Source: Streptomyces sp. SUK 48 | GTDB taxonomy: Bacteria > Actinomycetota > Actinomycetes > Streptomycetales > Streptomycetaceae | NCBI RefSeq assembly: GCF_009650765.1 | Contig: NZ_CP045740.1 | Span: 6,796,001-6,860,000, forward strand | Length of the DNA: 64,000 bases | Direction of reading: 5' to 3' | The notes under the pieces: generated by a model | The model's input: only the letters and a program-made list of their open reading frames with translations | Database searches by the model: none | What the model was told of the DNA's origin: nothing | Made by a program: the position numbers and the translations under genes | Part shown: piece after piece, positions 57,313-64,000 of the stretch | Position numbering within the stretch: position 1 is the first letter of the stretch | Layout: every line of letters begins with the position of its first letter

Positions 57313-58704
57313 TCAGTGGCGGGCGGGGTGGAAGACGAGCTGGGTGTCGGCCGGTGACCAGCCGCTGAGGGTCACCATCGGGCCGTGGGTCGGCAGGGAC
57401 GGATCGGGGAAGTCGGCCGGCACCGGGTGCCGGTTCTCGGCGCGCCGGTCCATGGTCGGGTACTCCGGCGGGAACGGCGCGCCCCGCTCGATGGCCCGCT
57501 GGTAGAACTCCAGCCACCGCGTGTTGTCGAAGCTCACCGCGGCCACCACCCGGCCCTTGTGGCCGTAGACCCCGACGAACCGGCGCTCCGCCGTCGAACC
57601 CTGGGTGATCATCAGCTCCTCGCCCATCGGGGGCACCCCGACCGACTTGATGTTCACCCCGAACTGCGAGGACCAGAACGCCGGCATCCACAGATGCGGG
57701 CGCCGGTCGGCGCCGTCGCAGATCATGTTGTGCGCGGCCGTCTCCGCCTGCGCCACCGCGTTGCCCCAGTGTTCGAGCGACAGGAACTGGTACTCGAACA
57801 GCGCGTGCGGGGAGCGTGCCACATCGCCCGCCACGAACACGTCGTCGGTGACGATGCCCCGGAAGTCGAAGGCACGGCAGCCCGCGTCGCAGGCGATACC
57901 CCGGGGCCCCGCGCCGAGCCCCGAGCCGTCCAGCCACTCGGTGTTGCGCTGCGAGCCCAGCGAGACCACCACCACGTCCGCCTCGACCACGCTCTCGTCG
58001 GACAGATGGACCGCCCGCACCCGCCCGGTCGCGTCGCCCTCCAGCGCGGTCACCGTCACCCGGGTGCGCAGATCCACGCCGTGCTCGCGCATCAGATCCG
58101 CGGCGACCGCCCCGACCACCCCGCCGAGCGCGCCCACCAGCGGTGCGCCCGCCCGTTCCGCCACCGTCACCTGGATGCCCTGCTCCCGGCAGGCGGAGGC
58201 GACCTCGCAGCCCGCGAACCCGGCACCGATCACGAACACCCGGCGCGGCCCCGAGCGCAGCCGCTGGTACAGCCCGGCCGCGTCGTCCCGGGTGCGCAGC
58301 AGGAAGACGCCGTCCAGCCGGGCCTCCGACTCCTTCGGCCAGGGCCGGGCGCGCACCCCGGTGGCGATGAGCAGCCGGTCGTACTCCACCTCGTCCCCGT
58401 CGGACAGCCGTACCCGCCCGGCCGTCAGGTCCAGTCCGGTGGCCGTCACGCCGAGCCGCCACGTGGCGTCGGTCTCCCGGCGCCGGGGCAGCTCGGTGCG
58501 GTGCGGGTCCGCCCGGCCGAGCAGCACCGACTTGGACAGCGGCGGGCGGTCGTACGGTTCGTACGGCTCGTCGCCGATCAGCGTCAGCTCCCCGGCGAAG
58601 CCCTCCGCGCGCAGCGTCTCGGCCGCCCGCAGCCCGGCCAGCGAGGCGCCCACGATCGTGATCCGGCCCTCGCGGCGGAGCCGGTCCAGATGCTCAGCGG
58701 CCAT
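57313..58704 (-). CDS. NAD(P)H-dependent FAD ferredoxin reductase
   Basis: This is a 463-residue FAD/NAD(P)H oxidoreductase of the ferredoxin-reductase type. FAD binding is by GASLAGLRAAETL near residue 19 and NAD(P)H binding by FVIGAGFAGCEVAS near 157. A VFVAGDVARSP motif marks the second FAD-contact segment, and the reductase C-terminal domain follows. The start overlaps the ferredoxin stop by 11 bp. It should pass electrons from NAD(P)H to the ferredoxin and then to the P450 encoded downstream. The length is slightly above that of putidaredoxin reductase-type proteins because of a C-terminal tail of about 50 residues. Confidence 0.93.
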   Translation of the reverse strand: MAAEHLDRLRREGRITIVGASLAGLRAAETLRAEGFAGELTLIGDEPYEPYDRPPLSKSVLLGRADPHRTELPRRRETDATWRLGVTATGLDLTAGRVRLSDGDEVEYDRLLIATGVRARPWPKESEARLDGVFLLRTRDDAAGLYQRLRSGPRRVFVIGAGFAGCEVASACREQGIQVTVAERAGAPLVGALGGVVGAVAADLMREHGVDLRTRVTVTALEGDATGRVRAVHLSDESVVEADVVVVSLGSQRNTEWLDGSGLGAGPRGIACDAGCRAFDFRGIVTDDVFVAGDVARSPHALFEYQFLSLEHWGNAVAQAETAAHNMICDGADRRPHLWMPAFWSSQFGVNIKSVGVPPMGEELMITQGSTAERRFVGVYGHKGRVVAAVSFDNTRWLEFYQRAIERGAPFPPEYPTMDRRAENRHPVPADFPDPSLPTHGPMVTLSGWSPADTQLVFHPARH

Positions 58705-58930
58705 CGGGGGCCTCCGGGCCCCGGAGAGCCCCGTGGCCGTCCACCCCGTCGGCAGTGATCGCCTGCACCGGGCAGGCGGCCACGGCCCGCGCCAGCCGCT
58801 CGCGCTGCTCGTGGTCCGGCTGCGGGTCGTAGACCAGCGACTCCTCGCCGTGCATGGCGAAGACGTCCGGCGCGAGGAACGCGCACTGCGCGTACCCCTG
58901 ACACTTGTTGAGATCGACGACGAGCCTCAT
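58694..58930 (-). CDS. [3Fe-4S]-type ferredoxin
   Basis: This is a 78-residue ferredoxin. The cluster ligands are Cys10 and Cys16 in CQGYAQC and Cys53 in CPVQAI. The residue usually filled by a fourth Cys is not one, which fits a three-iron cluster typical of Streptomyces P450 partners. The ATG at 58930 is preceded by GGAAGG. It is the first gene of the operon with the reductase and P450. The acidic stretch (MHGEESLVYDPQPDHEQ) would suit P450 docking. Confidence 0.95.
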   Translation of the reverse strand: MRLVVDLNKCQGYAQCAFLAPDVFAMHGEESLVYDPQPDHEQRERLARAVAACPVQAITADGVDGHGALRGPEAPDGR

Positions 58931-59004
58931 CGACGCCCTTCCGGTGGCCAGGGTCCGGAGCGCGCCGCACGCGGCTGGCGCGCGCGACGGCCCGGACGGC
59001 GGTC

Positions 59005-59042
59005 GTCCCCCGTTCGCCAGCATGGGAGCGAAGCAGGGGGAC
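59005..59042 (-). terminator. long stem-loop between the DUF885 gene and the ferredoxin operon
   Basis: An outer stem GTCCCCC (59005-59011) with GGGGGAC (59036-59042) encloses an inner stem TTCGC (59013-59017) with GCGAA (59028-59032). It lies 38 bp after the DUF885 gene and is likely its terminator. A closely similar hairpin is, from memory, frequent in Streptomyces intergenic regions, so it may also be a repeat element. Confidence 0.6.
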
Positions 59043-59079
59043 CCGCGCGCCGGGCACGCCGATCGAGTGAGCCGGGTCC

Positions 59080-60768
59080 TCAGAGGGCGGCGAGCTCGTC
59101 CACCAGGTCGTCCAGGCCGAGCGAGCCCTGGGAGAGGGCCGCCATGTGCCAGGACTTCAGGTCGAACGAGGCACCGTGCCGCCGCTGGGCCCGCTCCCGG
59201 CCCAGCAGCCAGGCCCGCTCGCCGAGCTTGTAGCCGATGGCCTGGCCGGGGATGGTCAGGTAGCGGGTCAGCTCGCTCTCCACGTAGTCCGCGGGGCGGC
59301 TGCTGTGCGCCCGGCAGAACTCCTGCGCCAGGTCGGGCGTCCAGCGCTCGCCCGGGTGGAACGGCGAGTCCGCCGGGATCTCCAGCTCCAGGTGCATGCC
59401 GATGTCCACGATCACCCGGACCGCCCGCATCATCTGCGCGTCCAGGTAGCCGAGGCGCTCCTCCGCGTCGGTGAGGTAGCCCAGCTCGTCCATCAGCCGC
59501 TCCGCGTACAGCGCCCAGCCCTCGGCGTTGGCGCTGACGATGCCCACCGACGCCTGGTAGCGGGAGAGGTTCTCGGCCACGTGCGTCCACTGCGCGAGCT
59601 GGAGGTGATGGCCGGGCACGCCCTCGTGGTACCAGGTCGACACCAGGTCGTAGACCGGGAAACTGTCTTGGCCCATGGTGGGCAGCCAGGTGCGGCCGGG
59701 CCGGGAGAAGTCCTCCGAGGGGCTGGTGTAGTACGGCGCCGCCGCGCCGCCGGGCGGGGCGATGCGCGACTCCACCCGCCGCACCCGCTCGGCGAGTTCG
59801 AAGTGGGTGCCGTCCAGATCGGCGATCGCCCGGTCCATCAGGCCCTGGAGCCAGTCGCGGACCTCGTCCACAGCGATGTGCCGGCCGTGCGCGTCCAGGT
59901 GCGCCAGCGCCGCCCACGGGGTCTCGGCGCCGGGCAGGATCTGCTCCGCCTCACGCCTCATCTCGCCGTGGATGCGGTGGAACTCGGACCAGCCGTACGC
60001 GTACGCCTCGTCCAGGTCCAGGTCGGTGCCGTTGAAGTAGCGCGCGAGACGCGCGTACCGCTCCCGGCCCACCACGTCCGGGGCGCCCTCGATGGCCGGC
60101 GCGTACACGTCCCGCAGCCAGTCGCGCAGCCCGGCCAGGGCGGCGGTGGCGGTGCCGGCCGCCGTGTCCAGCTCGGCGCGCAGCGCGTCGGGCCCGGCGG
60201 CGGCGAACTCCTCGAACCAGCCGCGGCCCTTGCCGTCCGTGTCGATCCACTCGCCGAGCTGCCCGACGAAGGTCCCGGTCGGCCGCGGCGCCGCGAACAG
60301 CCCGCGGTCCAGGCCCAGCTGGAGCGACTCGCGGTAGCCGGCGATCGCGCCCGGCACGGCGCGCATCCGCTCCGCGATCGCCGCCCAGTCCTCCTCGGTC
60401 TCCGCCGGCATCACGGTGAAGACCTCGCGCACCGCGTGGCCGGGCGTGTGCATGTTGCCGACGGCGCGCAGGTGCTCCTGCGCGTCGTGCACGGCGAGTT
60501 CCGCGGTCAGCCGCTCCCGCAGCAGCCGTGCGCAGCGCCGCTCCGCGTCGCTGTCGGCGCCTGGCCCGCGCTCCGCCTCGGCCAGTCGGGCGAGGGTGGC
60601 CCGGGACAGCTCCGCGAGCGCCTCCTGGCCCGCGGGCGAGTAGTCGGGCAGCGTGCGCGAACTCTCCCGCACACCGAGGTAGGTGCCGGTCACCGGGTCA
60701 AGGGCGATCAGGTCGTCGACGTACGCGTCGGCGACCTGGCGGGGCAGCGGGGTGTTGATCTCAGACAT
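59080..60768 (-). CDS. DUF885 (zinc-metalloprotease-like) protein
   Basis: This is a 562-residue DUF885 protein. The metal-binding motif YHEGVPGHHLQLAQW holds the HExxPGHH signature that replaces the classic HExxH of metalloproteases. Further motifs are VSANAEGWALYAERLMDELGYL and MMRAVRVIVDIGMHLE. The whole protein is helical and has no signal peptide, so it is cytosolic. Family members are proposed peptidases of broad or unknown specificity. The ATG at 60768 (MSEINTPLP) is taken because it has a GGATGGGCGGC ribosome site and the conserved part begins there. Length is normal. Confidence 0.9.
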   Translation of the reverse strand: MSEINTPLPRQVADAYVDDLIALDPVTGTYLGVRESSRTLPDYSPAGQEALAELSRATLARLAEAERGPGADSDAERRCARLLRERLTAELAVHDAQEHLRAVGNMHTPGHAVREVFTVMPAETEEDWAAIAERMRAVPGAIAGYRESLQLGLDRGLFAAPRPTGTFVGQLGEWIDTDGKGRGWFEEFAAAGPDALRAELDTAAGTATAALAGLRDWLRDVYAPAIEGAPDVVGRERYARLARYFNGTDLDLDEAYAYGWSEFHRIHGEMRREAEQILPGAETPWAALAHLDAHGRHIAVDEVRDWLQGLMDRAIADLDGTHFELAERVRRVESRIAPPGGAAAPYYTSPSEDFSRPGRTWLPTMGQDSFPVYDLVSTWYHEGVPGHHLQLAQWTHVAENLSRYQASVGIVSANAEGWALYAERLMDELGYLTDAEERLGYLDAQMMRAVRVIVDIGMHLELEIPADSPFHPGERWTPDLAQEFCRAHSSRPADYVESELTRYLTIPGQAIGYKLGERAWLLGRERAQRRHGASFDLKSWHMAALSQGSLGLDDLVDELAAL

Positions 60769-60821
60769 GCCGCCCATCCTCGTACGGGAGGGATCTCCGC
60801 GTCACCCGGCCCGGCGGGGAT

Positions 60822-61307
60822 TCAGCTGTCGGCGTGGCCGGGCGGCAGCAGCGGCCCGCACTCCCACTGCTGGAATATCAACCGGGTCTCCACCCGGGCG
60901 ACTTCGCGGTGCGCCGTGAACTCGTCCAGGACCAGCCGCTGGAGGTCGGCCATGTCCGCGACGGCCACCTGCACCAGATAGTCGTCGGGACCGGTCAGAT
61001 GGAAGACCGAGCGGGCCTCCGGCAGCGCGCGCACCCGCTCCACGAACGGCCCCACCAGCTCCCTGCGGTGCGGCCTGACCTGCACCGAGAGCAGCGCCTG
61101 CAGACCGCGGCCGAGCTTGGCCGGATCCAGTCGCAGCCGGTGACCGAGGATCACGCCGCAGCGGCGCAGCCGGGTCACCCGGTCGAGACAGGTGGACGGC
61201 GCCACCCCGACCTGGGCGGCGAGATCGCGGTAGGTGATCCGGGCGTCGTTCTGCAACAGCCGCAGCAGCTGGAGATCCACCGGATCCAGTACGACAGAAT
61301 CGGACAT
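60822..61307 (-). CDS. Lrp/AsnC-family regulator
   Basis: This is a 161-residue Lrp/AsnC regulator. The winged helix-turn-helix at residues 5-65 shows VDLQLLRLLQNDARITYRDLAAQVGVAPSTCLDRVTRL. A RAM effector domain follows with VFHLTGPDDYLVQVAVADMADLQRLVLDEF. It is divergent from a PLP enzyme of sulphur amino-acid metabolism with 61 bp between starts, and two nested palindromes lie in that gap. It probably senses an amino acid such as methionine or cysteine and controls the neighbour. Confidence 0.93.
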   Translation of the reverse strand: MSDSVVLDPVDLQLLRLLQNDARITYRDLAAQVGVAPSTCLDRVTRLRRCGVILGHRLRLDPAKLGRGLQALLSVQVRPHRRELVGPFVERVRALPEARSVFHLTGPDDYLVQVAVADMADLQRLVLDEFTAHREVARVETRLIFQQWECGPLLPPGHADS

Positions 61308-61312
61308 CGGCC

Positions 61313-61355
61313 GAACATAGCACGGGGTTCAACCCCGGTAACCCGTTCGATGTTC
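61313..61355. promoter_or_regulatory. nested palindromes at the Lrp/PLP-enzyme divergent promoter
   Basis: The outer pair is GAACAT (61313-61318) and ATGTTC (61350-61355). Nearly concentric with it is CGGGGTT-C-AACCCCG (61323-61337), a perfect 7-1-7 inverted repeat. The layout fits multi-dimer Lrp binding across both promoters. Confidence 0.6.
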
Positions 61356-61368
61356 ACCCTTTCCCGTC

Positions 61369-62568
61369 ATGGACACAGCGACCACGGGTGCCTACGACGA
61401 CGTACGCCCCGCACCGAGAGCCCTCGCCACCGAGGCCGTGCACGCCGGCCGCGACGATCTCGCCCGCCAGGGACTGCACGCCCCGCCGATCGACCTGTCC
61501 ACGACCTACCCCTCCTACGACAGCCGGGGCGAGGCCGCGCGCATCGACGCCTTCGCCACCGACGGCGCCGACCCGGTGGGGCCGCCCGTCTACGGCCGGC
61601 TCGGCAACCCGACCGTCGCCCGCTTCGAGACCGCGCTGGCCCGCCTGGAGGGCACCGAGTCCGCCGTCGCGTTCGCCAGCGGCATGGCCGCCCTCAGCGC
61701 GGTCCTGCTGGCCCGCTCCGCCATGGGCCTGCGCCATGTCGTCGCGGTACGGCCGCTCTACGGGTGCAGCGACCACCTCCTCACCGCCGGGCTGCTCGGC
61801 ACCGAGGTCACCTGGACCGACCCGGCCGGCGTCACCGACGCGCTGCGCCCGGACACCGGCCTGGTGATGGTCGAGTCCCCGGCCAACCCGACCCTCGCCG
61901 AGCTGGATCTGCGGGCCGTCGCGCACGCCTGCGGTTCGGTGCCGCTGCTGGTCGACAACACCTTCGCCACCCCGGTGCTCCAGCGCCCGGCCGAGCAGGG
62001 CGCGCGGCTGGTGCTGCACAGCGCGACCAAGTACCTCGGCGGGCACGGGGACGTCCTGGCCGGGGTCGTGGCCTGCGACGAGGAGCTGGCCGGCCGGCTG
62101 CGCCAGATCCGCTTCGCCACCGGCGGCGTCCTGCACCCGCTGGCCGGCTACCTCCTGCTGCGCGGTCTGTCCACCCTGCCGGTCCGGGTCCGGGCGGCCT
62201 CCGCGAGCGCCGCGGAACTGGTCCGCCGCCTCGCCTCGGACCCCCGGGTGTCCCGCGTCCACTACCCGCGCATCGGCGGCGCGATGATCGCCTTCGAGGT
62301 GGAGGGAGACCCGCACGAGCTGATCTCCCGGGTACGGCTGGTCACCCCCGCGGTGAGCCTGGGCAGCGTGGACACCCTGATCCAGCACCCCGCGTCCATC
62401 AGCCACCGCATCGTGGACGCCGACGACCGCCGGGGCGCGGGGGTCGGCGACAAGCTGCTGCGGCTCTCGGTGGGGCTGGAGGACGTGGACGACCTCTGGG
62501 CCGACCTGGACCAGGCTCTCGGCGAGCCGGCCCGGGTGCCGGTCGGGGCGGCGGAGGCGGCGGGCTGA
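61369..62568 (+). CDS. trans-sulfuration family PLP enzyme (methionine gamma-lyase/cystathionine gamma-lyase type)
   Basis: This is a 399-residue Cys/Met-metabolism PLP-dependent enzyme. It has [23 protein letters not shown], the substrate region near [13 protein letters not shown], and the PLP Lys221 in [12 protein letters not shown]. The end contains PASISHRIV and [18 protein letters not shown], both typical of the family. The enzyme could be a methionine gamma-lyase, cystathionine gamma-lyase or cystathionine gamma-synthase; the sequence alone does not settle it. A divergent Lrp-type regulator suggests amino-acid control. It probably degrades methionine or makes cysteine or homocysteine in the cytosol. 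Confidence 0.92.
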   Translation: MDTATTGAYDDVRPAPRALATEAVHAGRDDLARQGLHAPPIDLSTTYPSYDSRGEAARIDAFATDGADPVGPPVYGRLGNPTVARFETALARLEGTESAVAFASGMAALSAVLLARSAMGLRHVVAVRPLYGCSDHLLTAGLLGTEVTWTDPAGVTDALRPDTGLVMVESPANPTLAELDLRAVAHACGSVPLLVDNTFATPVLQRPAEQGARLVLHSATKYLGGHGDVLAGVVACDEELAGRLRQIRFATGGVLHPLAGYLLLRGLSTLPVRVRAASASAAELVRRLASDPRVSRVHYPRIGGAMIAFEVEGDPHELISRVRLVTPAVSLGSVDTLIQHPASISHRIVDADDRRGAGVGDKLLRLSVGLEDVDDLWADLDQALGEPARVPVGAAEAAG

Positions 62569-62638
62569 CGGACCGGCGGGCGGATCGCGCCGCTCCCGGT
62601 GCCCCGGAAGGGCAGGGAGAGGCACGATCCGCCGGTCC

Positions 62639-62770
62639 GTGCCGGTGGTCCTGCCGGGCCGTGCTGGTGGTCGCGTCGGGCCGTGCCGGTGGTCCTGCCG
62701 GGCCGTGCTGGTGGTCGCGTCGGGCCGTGCCGGTGGTCCCGCCGGGCCCCGCCGGTGGTCACGTCGGGCC
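62639..62770. repeat. 22-bp tandem repeat, six copies, with 44-bp higher-order units
   Basis: Units of the form GTGCCGGTGGTCCTGCCGGG repeat every 22 bp. Odd and even units differ (TCCTGC versus TCGCGT centres), and units 1-2 are identical to 3-4, showing a 44-bp duplication. A decayed seventh lies at 62771-62800, reaching the end of the GNAT gene. The array fills the gap between convergent genes. Period and lack of spacers exclude CRISPR. Confidence 0.9.
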
Positions 62771-62779
62771 GTGCCGGTG

Positions 62780-64000
62780 TCAGTCCCGGTGGGCCGTGCC
62801 GTACGCCGGGCGCGGCGAGGGCTCCGCGGTCAGCCGCGCGGTGATCACCAGCGTGCCCTCCTCCACCTGGTAGTCTAGCGGCAGCCCGAGGCCCCGCATC
62901 GCCGCGACCATCCCGGTGTTGGACGCCTGCGTCACCGCGTACACGCTGTCGCAGCGGGCCTCCCGGGCCATCCCCACCAGCCGCCGCAGCAGCTCCGCGC
63001 CGACGCCCCGCCGCTGCCAGTCGTCCTCGATCAGCAGCGCGATCTCCGTCTCGTCGCCGTCCCACAGCAGATGCCCGAGACCGACGATCCGCCCGGAGGA
63101 CGTCTGCGCGGCGAGCGTCCGCCCGAAGCGGGGGCTCAGGAGGTGGTGGAGGTAGCGGTCGGCGTCGCCGACGGGACCGTGGTAGCGCAGCGTCAGCGTG
63201 CGGGCCGAGCAGCGCTCGTGCATCGCCTTCGCCGCCGCCAGCTCACCGGTGTCGATCCGCCGTACGGCGATGTCGTCGCCCTCGGGCAGCGTCAGCAGGT
63301 CCTGGCCGTCCGGGATGCGCGGGCCGAGCCGGGCGTCCAGCTCCACCAGCGCCCGCGCCCGCGCGAACTCGGTGGGCGTGAACGGCAGATACGGCCGCTC
63401 CACGCTCAGCACGCCGCCCTCCGGCGCCCGCAGCCGCATGACCGTCTCCTCCAACACCCCTTCCGCCGGGACCGATTCCCGGTCACGGCCCCGGCCGGGC
63501 AGCGAGCGGATCGTGCACCGGCCGAGCAACTGCCGCAGCGCCAGCGGCAGTTCCGCCGCGTCCAGTGCCGTACGGGTGGCCAGGCCCAGCACCCGCGTCG
63601 GGGCGTCGACCAGATCGTGGGCGTCGGCCCGCTCGATGTACGTGGACGTGCCCCCGGCCGCCGCGACCGCCCGGGTCAGCTCCGCCGAACTCAGCGCCCC
63701 GGGCGCCCGCAGCAGGAACTCGTCCACGGTGCCGTCGGCCAGCGGATGCGTCTGCAGGCTCAGGATGTCCACCCGGTGCCCGGCCAGCGCCGTGCACAGC
63801 GCGGCCAGCGAACCGGGCGCGTCCCTCACCGTCGTCCGCATCCGCCACAGCGTGCTGGTCCCGCTCGCCCCGTCGGCGCCGTCGCCGGGCCCGGCCGACC
63901 GCGCGGGGGCGGCCTGCCGGGCGCCGGTATCACCGGCCGGGGGCGGGGGCGGTGCATGGCCGTGGCGCCGCGCCCACCAGGTGTGGAAGCCCGCCGTCGC
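62780..64000 (-). CDS. ACT-domain/GNAT acetyltransferase (right-truncated)
   Basis: This gene runs off the right edge. The frame stays open to base 64000 with no ATG, GTG or TTG upstream of the ATG at 63841. The ACT domain is already under way just before that ATG (LWRMRTTVRDAPGSLAALC), so the true start probably lies outside. The ACT part spans about 50 residues (GHRVDILSLQTHPLADG), and the C-terminal half is a GNAT acetyltransferase. The acetyl-CoA loop is in LLIEDDWQRRGVGAELLRRLVGMA, with VYAVTQASNTGMVAAMRGLGL after it. An amino-acid-sensing acetyltransferase is the simplest reading. The substrate is unknown. Confidence 0.85.
   Translation of the reverse strand, partial: ATAGFHTWWARRHGHAPPPPPAGDTGARQAAPARSAGPGDGADGASGTSTLWRMRTTVRDAPGSLAALCTALAGHRVDILSLQTHPLADGTVDEFLLRAPGALSSAELTRAVAAAGGTSTYIERADAHDLVDAPTRVLGLATRTALDAAELPLALRQLLGRCTIRSLPGRGRDRESVPAEGVLEETVMRLRAPEGGVLSVERPYLPFTPTEFARARALVELDARLGPRIPDGQDLLTLPEGDDIAVRRIDTGELAAAKAMHERCSARTLTLRYHGPVGDADRYLHHLLSPRFGRTLAAQTSSGRIVGLGHLLWDGDETEIALLIEDDWQRRGVGAELLRRLVGMAREARCDSVYAVTQASNTGMVAAMRGLGLPLDYQVEEGTLVITARLTAEPSPRPAYGTAHRD

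Noticed and set aside
62639..62770. 22-bp array considered as CRISPR or origin iterons
   Set aside because: No unique spacers, no cas genes, and no replication gene or AT-rich unwinding region nearby.
1..64000. tRNA, rRNA, insertion sequence or prophage integration signals
   Set aside because: No tRNA cloverleaf, rRNA segment, transposase, integrase or long terminal repeats were recognised when reading both strands; a dedicated scan was not possible.

Overview
The window is about 71-73% GC by eye, with GTG/ATG/TTG starts, many GTGA/ATGA stop-start overlaps and strong third-position GC. The gene content (a divergent third EF-Tu, an actinobacterial Lnt, SbcCD, a P450 with 3Fe-4S ferredoxin) points to Streptomyces or a close relative. 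From memory, lnt, ung, the paired fabG-like genes and tuf3 sit close together in S. coelicolor, so the left third looks like conserved chromosome. No rRNA, tRNA, transposase, integrase or CRISPR array was seen.

Layout. 1-5.6 kb: the aminotransferase half of a MocR-type regulator (cut by the left edge), a DMT exporter divergent from a LysR regulator, a flavin-binding PPOX protein, an isochorismatase-fold protein without its catalytic residues, and an overlapping HipA-like kinase/DUF3037 pair. 5.7-9.9 kb: two SDR reductases behind a good promoter, a peptide-type solute-binding lipoprotein and ung. 9.9-16 kb: a TPR-like protein whose frame runs into a convergent lipoprotein gene, DinB-like, Gfo/Idh/MocA, lnt, NTF2-like, DUF4291 and a tiny conserved-looking gene. 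16-18 kb: an HxlR regulator divergent from a thiolase, with three matching operator-like palindromes between them. 18-25.3 kb: a VTT membrane protein, a large secreted lectin/DUF11 protein, tuf3 with an attenuator-like leader, a spermidine-synthase-fold protein, a membrane-anchored Gln/Pro-rich protein and a hotdog thioesterase, closed by a strong terminator.

25.3-42.2 kb is the most distinctive part. A single promoter with an operator-like palindrome in its spacer precedes six tightly coupled genes. Two giant synthases together carry tandem FMN nitronate-monooxygenase/PfaD-like barrels, KS-AT-ACP-KR, and KS-AT-DH with a C-terminal phosphopantetheinyl transferase. They are followed by a free ACP, an alpha/beta hydrolase, a UGT-type glycosyltransferase and a methyltransferase with an N-terminal Cys4 site. 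A flippase-like LPG-synthase-type membrane protein converges on the operon and a DedA protein follows. The parts list resembles PUFA/heterocyst-glycolipid (hglE-type) synthases repacked into two proteins. The inferred product is a glycosylated, methylated, long acyl or polyketide lipid; its structure cannot be read from sequence.

43-64 kb is mostly housekeeping or accessory functions: gamma-carbonic anhydrase, hexapeptide acyltransferase, an EamA exporter with a divergent XRE-cupin regulator, YbaK, an amino-acid permease, CoA-binding protein, a CysRS-like remnant, SixA, YigZ, sbcD-sbcC, an orphan Imm21-like protein, a ferredoxin/reductase/P450 operon, a DUF885 peptidase, an Lrp regulator divergent from a methionine-gamma-lyase-type enzyme, and an ACT-GNAT protein cut by the right edge.
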